Origin: Actinomycetospora sp.
GTDB lineage: Bacteria > Actinomycetota > Actinomycetes > Mycobacteriales > Pseudonocardiaceae
Assembly: GCA_025925615.1 (NCBI GenBank)
Contig: JAICLN010000183.1
Coordinates: 1 to 8,502, forward strand
Direction: 5' to 3'
DNA length: 8,502 bases
The position numbers were made by a program, and so were the translations under genes. Below the pieces are notes generated by a model. It had not been told where the DNA came from. It saw only the letters and a list, made by a program, of their open reading frames with translations, and did not search any database. Below are positions 6,372 through 8,502 of this stretch, one piece after another; the stretch's first letter is position 1; every line of letters begins with the position of its first letter.

Positions 6372-6791
6372 ATGAGCGAGCCCGTGCGCGAGGTCACCCC
6401 ACCCCGGGACGAGCCCGGCCGCCCCGGGGTCGTGACGGCCGCGATCTGGCTGTGGGCCGTGCTCGGGGTGCTGCTGGTGGTCACGGCGGTGCTGTTCGCC
6501 ATCGCGCCCGCGATCGGGACCGCCGACCCGAACACCGGGGTCGGGTCGCTGGTCCTGACCGCGATCGTCCTGGCGCTCGTCGGGGCAGGCACGCTGGTCG
6601 CGACGCGGGCCCTGCGCGGCGGATCCCGCCCGGCGCGGGCGGTGCTCACCGCGATCGGCGTCGTGCTCGCCGTCGCCGGGCTGGTGCAGCTGACGTTCCT
6701 CGGCGTCGGCGGGGTCTACTTCGTCGCGTTCGCCGCGGGGGCGCTCCTGCTGCACCTGCCCGCGGCCCGCTCCTTCTTCGCGCCGCGATGA
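6372..6791 (+). CDS. Small four-helix membrane protein, unknown function
   Basis: A 139-aa protein I do not recognise. After a charged, Pro-rich cytoplasmic-type N-terminus (1-18) there are four likely transmembrane helices, at about 20-48, 57-80, 88-110 and 114-129, with a short basic loop RALRGGSRPARA (79-90) between the second and third. No signal peptide, catalytic motif or haem-ligand pattern (such as CXXCH or paired intramembrane His) is visible. It begins 31 nt after hemB, with only a weak GG-rich ribosome site. A six-codon frame (MSLDRA, 6355-6375) overlaps its start as ATGA, so coupling from upstream is possible. Its stop overlaps the next gene (ATGA). Codon bias matches the hem genes. 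Position suggests co-transcription with hemB; a role in tetrapyrrole metabolism is only a guess. Confidence 0.8.
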   Translation: MSEPVREVTPPRDEPGRPGVVTAAIWLWAVLGVLLVVTAVLFAIAPAIGTADPNTGVGSLVLTAIVLALVGAGTLVATRALRGGSRPARAVLTAIGVVLAVAGLVQLTFLGVGGVYFVAFAAGALLLHLPAARSFFAPR

Positions 6792-7264
6792 CCGAGGGTC
6801 CCGACGAGGGCGCGGTGCTGTTCGCCGAGGCGGGTGCGCCCTGGTGGCCGGTCCTGATCGGGCCGGTGATCGGCGTCGGGGGACTGCTGGTCGACCGGCT
6901 CGCTCCCGGCGGCGCGAACCCGCTGGCGTGGGTCGTCATCGGGCTGGTGCTGTTCCTGCCGATCGCGCTCGTCGTCCGGGCCCGGCGCCGGCTGCTCGCC
7001 GTGCGGCTGACCCCCGACGTGCTGGTCCAGGGCGACGAGTCGGTGCCGACCGCCCGCATCGCCGGCGTCCGCCCGGCCGACGGCAGCGGCCGCTACGGCC
7101 TCCGCCCGTTCGGTGACCACCCGACGGTGCCGCGCCACCTCGACGTCGTGGTCGTGACGTTGGACGACGGCACCAAGCGCGCGGCGTGGGCCCGGGATGC
7201 GGCGGCCCTGCACGCAGCGCTCGTCGGCCTGCTCGGGGAACGCGCTCCGGTCGAGGGCTCGTGA
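6788..7264 (+). CDS. Membrane-anchored protein with two TM helices and a soluble C-terminal domain, unknown function
   Basis: A 158-aa product starting at ATG 6788, which overlaps the stop of the previous gene. A short acidic N-terminus leads to two likely transmembrane helices (about 18-36 and 46-64). Next comes the basic stop-transfer stretch [11 protein letters not shown] (64-74), then a soluble, probably beta-rich domain (70-135) and a C-terminal helix (136-150). The soluble part alternates strands and turns ([21 protein letters not shown], then [18 protein letters not shown]), like small PH-like or DUF3093-type actinobacterial membrane proteins; I could not confirm membership. The basic segment after the second helix predicts that this domain is cytoplasmic. 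The longer upstream frame is a shadow of the preceding gene. The stop overlaps the next gene (GTGA). Confidence 0.8.
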   Translation: MTEGPDEGAVLFAEAGAPWWPVLIGPVIGVGGLLVDRLAPGGANPLAWVVIGLVLFLPIALVVRARRRLLAVRLTPDVLVQGDESVPTARIAGVRPADGSGRYGLRPFGDHPTVPRHLDVVVVTLDDGTKRAAWARDAAALHAALVGLLGERAPVEGS

Positions 7265-7518
7265 GCCGCCGCGCGGTGGTGACCGCGGTCGTGGCGCTGG
7301 TGCTGCTCGTCCTCGGAGTGCTCTGCCTGGTCCACGGGGTGGACACCGCGCCCTCGACCGGCGGGCTCCTGGTGGCGCCGGTGCCGCTCACCCGGGTGCT
7401 CGGGGCGTGGGTGGCCGGCGGGGTGGTGCTGGTGACCGCGGCGGTGGTGTGCGGGATCGACGCGGTCGCGCGGTGGCGGGCCTCCCGGTCGCAGCGATCG
7501 GTCCTCTCGGGCGCGTAG
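7261..7518 (+). CDS. Small two-helix membrane protein, unknown function
   Basis: An 85-aa product from GTG 7261, which overlaps the previous stop as GTGA; GAGGG (7253-7257) upstream can act as ribosome binding site. Likely transmembrane helices lie at about 5-24 and 46-67, joined by a roughly 20-residue loop ([20 protein letters not shown]). A basic tail ([10 protein letters not shown], 71-80) follows. I do not recognise the family. Its tight overlap with two other membrane-protein genes suggests that the three products work together or are at least made together. The first helix could be read as an uncleaved signal anchor. Confidence 0.7.
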   Translation: MSRRAVVTAVVALVLLVLGVLCLVHGVDTAPSTGGLLVAPVPLTRVLGAWVAGGVVLVTAAVVCGIDAVARWRASRSQRSVLSGA

Positions 7519-7550
7519 ACGCAGCGAGGGCGCCGTTCGCTCCCGACCGG

Positions 7551-7571
7551 CGGCCCCGGCACACGGGGCCG
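7551..7571 (+). terminator. GC-rich hairpin, possible terminator before hemL
   Basis: CGGCCCCG (7551-7558) pairs with CGGGGCCG (7564-7571) around a 5-nt loop GCACA, an 8-bp all-GC stem. It lies 33 nt after the last small membrane-protein gene and 43 nt before hemL. No T-run follows, so it would be a hairpin-only terminator of the type proposed for actinobacteria, or simply leader structure of hemL. Confidence 0.45.
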
Positions 7572-7572
7572 G

Positions 7573-7613
7573 TTGGACGGCGGTCACACGGCCGCGCCTG
7601 GGAGACTGGGACC
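7573..7613 (+). promoter_or_regulatory. Possible hemL promoter / translation signals
   Basis: Two readings are possible. GAGACT (7602-7607) ends 6 nt before GTG 7614, the spacing expected for a -10 box of a leaderless transcript; TTGGAC (7573-7578) is too far away (23 nt) to be a good -35. Alternatively GGGAG (7600-7604), 9 nt before the GTG, is a Shine-Dalgarno sequence and hemL is read from upstream. The hairpin just before it favours a separate promoter. Confidence 0.4.
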
Positions 7614-8502
7614 GTGAGCAGCGCCCCCACGACGGCAGCCGGGCCGGTCACCCGCTCGGCTGAGCTCTTCGCGCGTGCCGAGGCGATCGTGCCCGGCGGC
7701 GTCAACTCCCCGGTCCGCGCGTTCTCCTCGGTCGGCGGGACCCCCCGGTTCATGGCCTCGGCGCAGGGCGCCTGGCTCACCGACGTCGACGGCAACCGCT
7801 ACGTCGACCTCGTCAGCTCCTGGGGCCCGATGATCCTCGGGCACGCGCACCCCGCGGTCGTCGAGGCGGTCCGCGACGCGGCCACGCGCGGGCTGAGCTT
7901 CGGCACACCGACCGAGGGCGAGGTGGCGCTCGCCGAGGAGATCGTGCGGCGGGTGGAGCCCGTCGAGCAGGTGCGCCTGGTCAACTCCGGCACCGAGGCC
8001 ACGATGAGCGCGATCCGGCTGGCGCGCGGCTACACCGGCCGCAGCGTCGTCGTGAAGTTCGCCGGCTGCTACCACGGCCATGTGGACGCGCTGCTCGCCG
8101 AGGCCGGCAGCGGCCTCGCGACGTTCGGCCTCCCGAGCACCCCCGGCGTCACCGGCGCGCAGGCCACCGACACCGTCGTCCTGCCCTACAACGACGTCGC
8201 GGCGGTCGAGGCCGCGTTCGCCGAGTTCGGCCCCGACATCGCCTGCGTGATCACCGAGGCCGCCGCCGGGAACATGGGCACCGTCGCGCCGCTGCCCGGC
8301 TTCAACGAGGCACTGCGCGAGATCACGTTCAAGCACGGCGCGGTGCTGATCATGGACGAGGTGATGACCGGCTTCCGGGCCTCGTCGGCCGGCTGGTACG
8401 GCCTCGATCCGGTCGAGGCCGACCTGTTCACGTTCGGCAAGGTGATGAGCGGCGGGCTGCCGGCCGCGGCGTTCGGCGGGCGCCCCGACGTCATGGGTCG
8501 GC
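7614..8502 (+). CDS. hemL: Glutamate-1-semialdehyde 2,1-aminomutase HemL (3' end cut by window)
   Basis: PLP enzyme that moves the amino group of glutamate-1-semialdehyde to give 5-aminolevulinate, the step between HemA and HemB. GTG 7614 opens a frame with no stop before the window edge, giving 296 complete codons of an expected 430 or so. The N-terminus has the family hallmark [21 protein letters not shown] (about 17-37). It is followed by [30 protein letters not shown] (the PLP-phosphate site), [11 protein letters not shown], and [10 protein letters not shown] with the cofactor-ring Asp. The Schiff-base Lys is Lys276 in [11 protein letters not shown]. These segments separate it from ordinary class-III aminotransferases. 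It lies 95 nt after the membrane-protein trio, behind a hairpin. With hemA it shows the C5 route is used. Confidence 0.97.
   Translation, partial: MSSAPTTAAGPVTRSAELFARAEAIVPGGVNSPVRAFSSVGGTPRFMASAQGAWLTDVDGNRYVDLVSSWGPMILGHAHPAVVEAVRDAATRGLSFGTPTEGEVALAEEIVRRVEPVEQVRLVNSGTEATMSAIRLARGYTGRSVVVKFAGCYHGHVDALLAEAGSGLATFGLPSTPGVTGAQATDTVVLPYNDVAAVEAAFAEFGPDIACVITEAAAGNMGTVAPLPGFNEALREITFKHGAVLIMDEVMTGFRASSAGWYGLDPVEADLFTFGKVMSGGLPAAAFGGRPDVMGR

Noticed and set aside
5312..6649. Long minus-strand frame opposite hemB and the first membrane-protein gene
   Set aside because: Same codon-bias shadow. Its composition is Arg/Gly/Asp-rich without conserved motifs, and its end simply reads through the palindrome.
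7584..7589. TCACAC before hemL as a possible Rex site
   Set aside because: Only one half site is present. The facing half, aligned to the 18-bp consensus, matches at few positions.

Overview
The window is chromosomal DNA from a very GC-rich actinobacterium. The genes have strong G/C third-position bias, GTG starts are common, and ATGA or GTGA stop/start overlaps are frequent. The protein sequences (Rex, the fused two-domain HemD, the HemC HSYKDLP and Hem[13 protein letters not shown] motifs) look like the order Pseudonocardiales or a close relative. That placement is inference from recalled family features, not a search. All recognisable genes lie on the + strand.

Layout: (1) 2-127, the C-terminal tail of an unidentified gene. 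(2) 128-411, a leader/promoter region with a good candidate Rex operator at 247-264 and a strong ribosome binding site just before rex. (3) 412-3568, rex, hemA and hemC, joined by 4-nt stop/start overlaps. (4) 3620-5281, a long hemD encoding a SUMT-like methyltransferase domain fused to uroporphyrinogen-III synthase. A 9-codon mini-ORF precedes it and ends in an ATGA overlap with the hemD start. (5) 5282-5365, a short gap holding a perfect 40-bp palindrome. (6) 5366-6340, hemB. (7) 6372-7518, three small, tightly overlapping, unrecognised genes, all with predicted membrane segments. (8) 7519-7613, a gap with a GC-rich hairpin (possible terminator) and a possible promoter. (9) From 7614 off the right edge, hemL.

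Together the genes give the C5 route from glutamyl-tRNA to the first macrocycle. HemA makes glutamate-1-semialdehyde, HemL converts it to 5-aminolevulinate, HemB condenses two of these to porphobilinogen, HemC builds hydroxymethylbilane, and HemD closes it to uroporphyrinogen III. Rex, the NADH/NAD+ sensing repressor, heads the operon. This matches the Rex-controlled rex-hemACD arrangement known in Streptomyces coelicolor and suggests that tetrapyrrole supply is tied to redox state.

Most of the window is a well-known pathway in a familiar actinobacterial order. I do not see a defence system, mobile element, CRISPR array or secondary-metabolite system. The least explained parts are the 40-bp palindrome between hemD and hemB, the three-gene membrane module between hemB and hemL, the eroded methyltransferase domain of HemD, and the mini-ORF before hemD.
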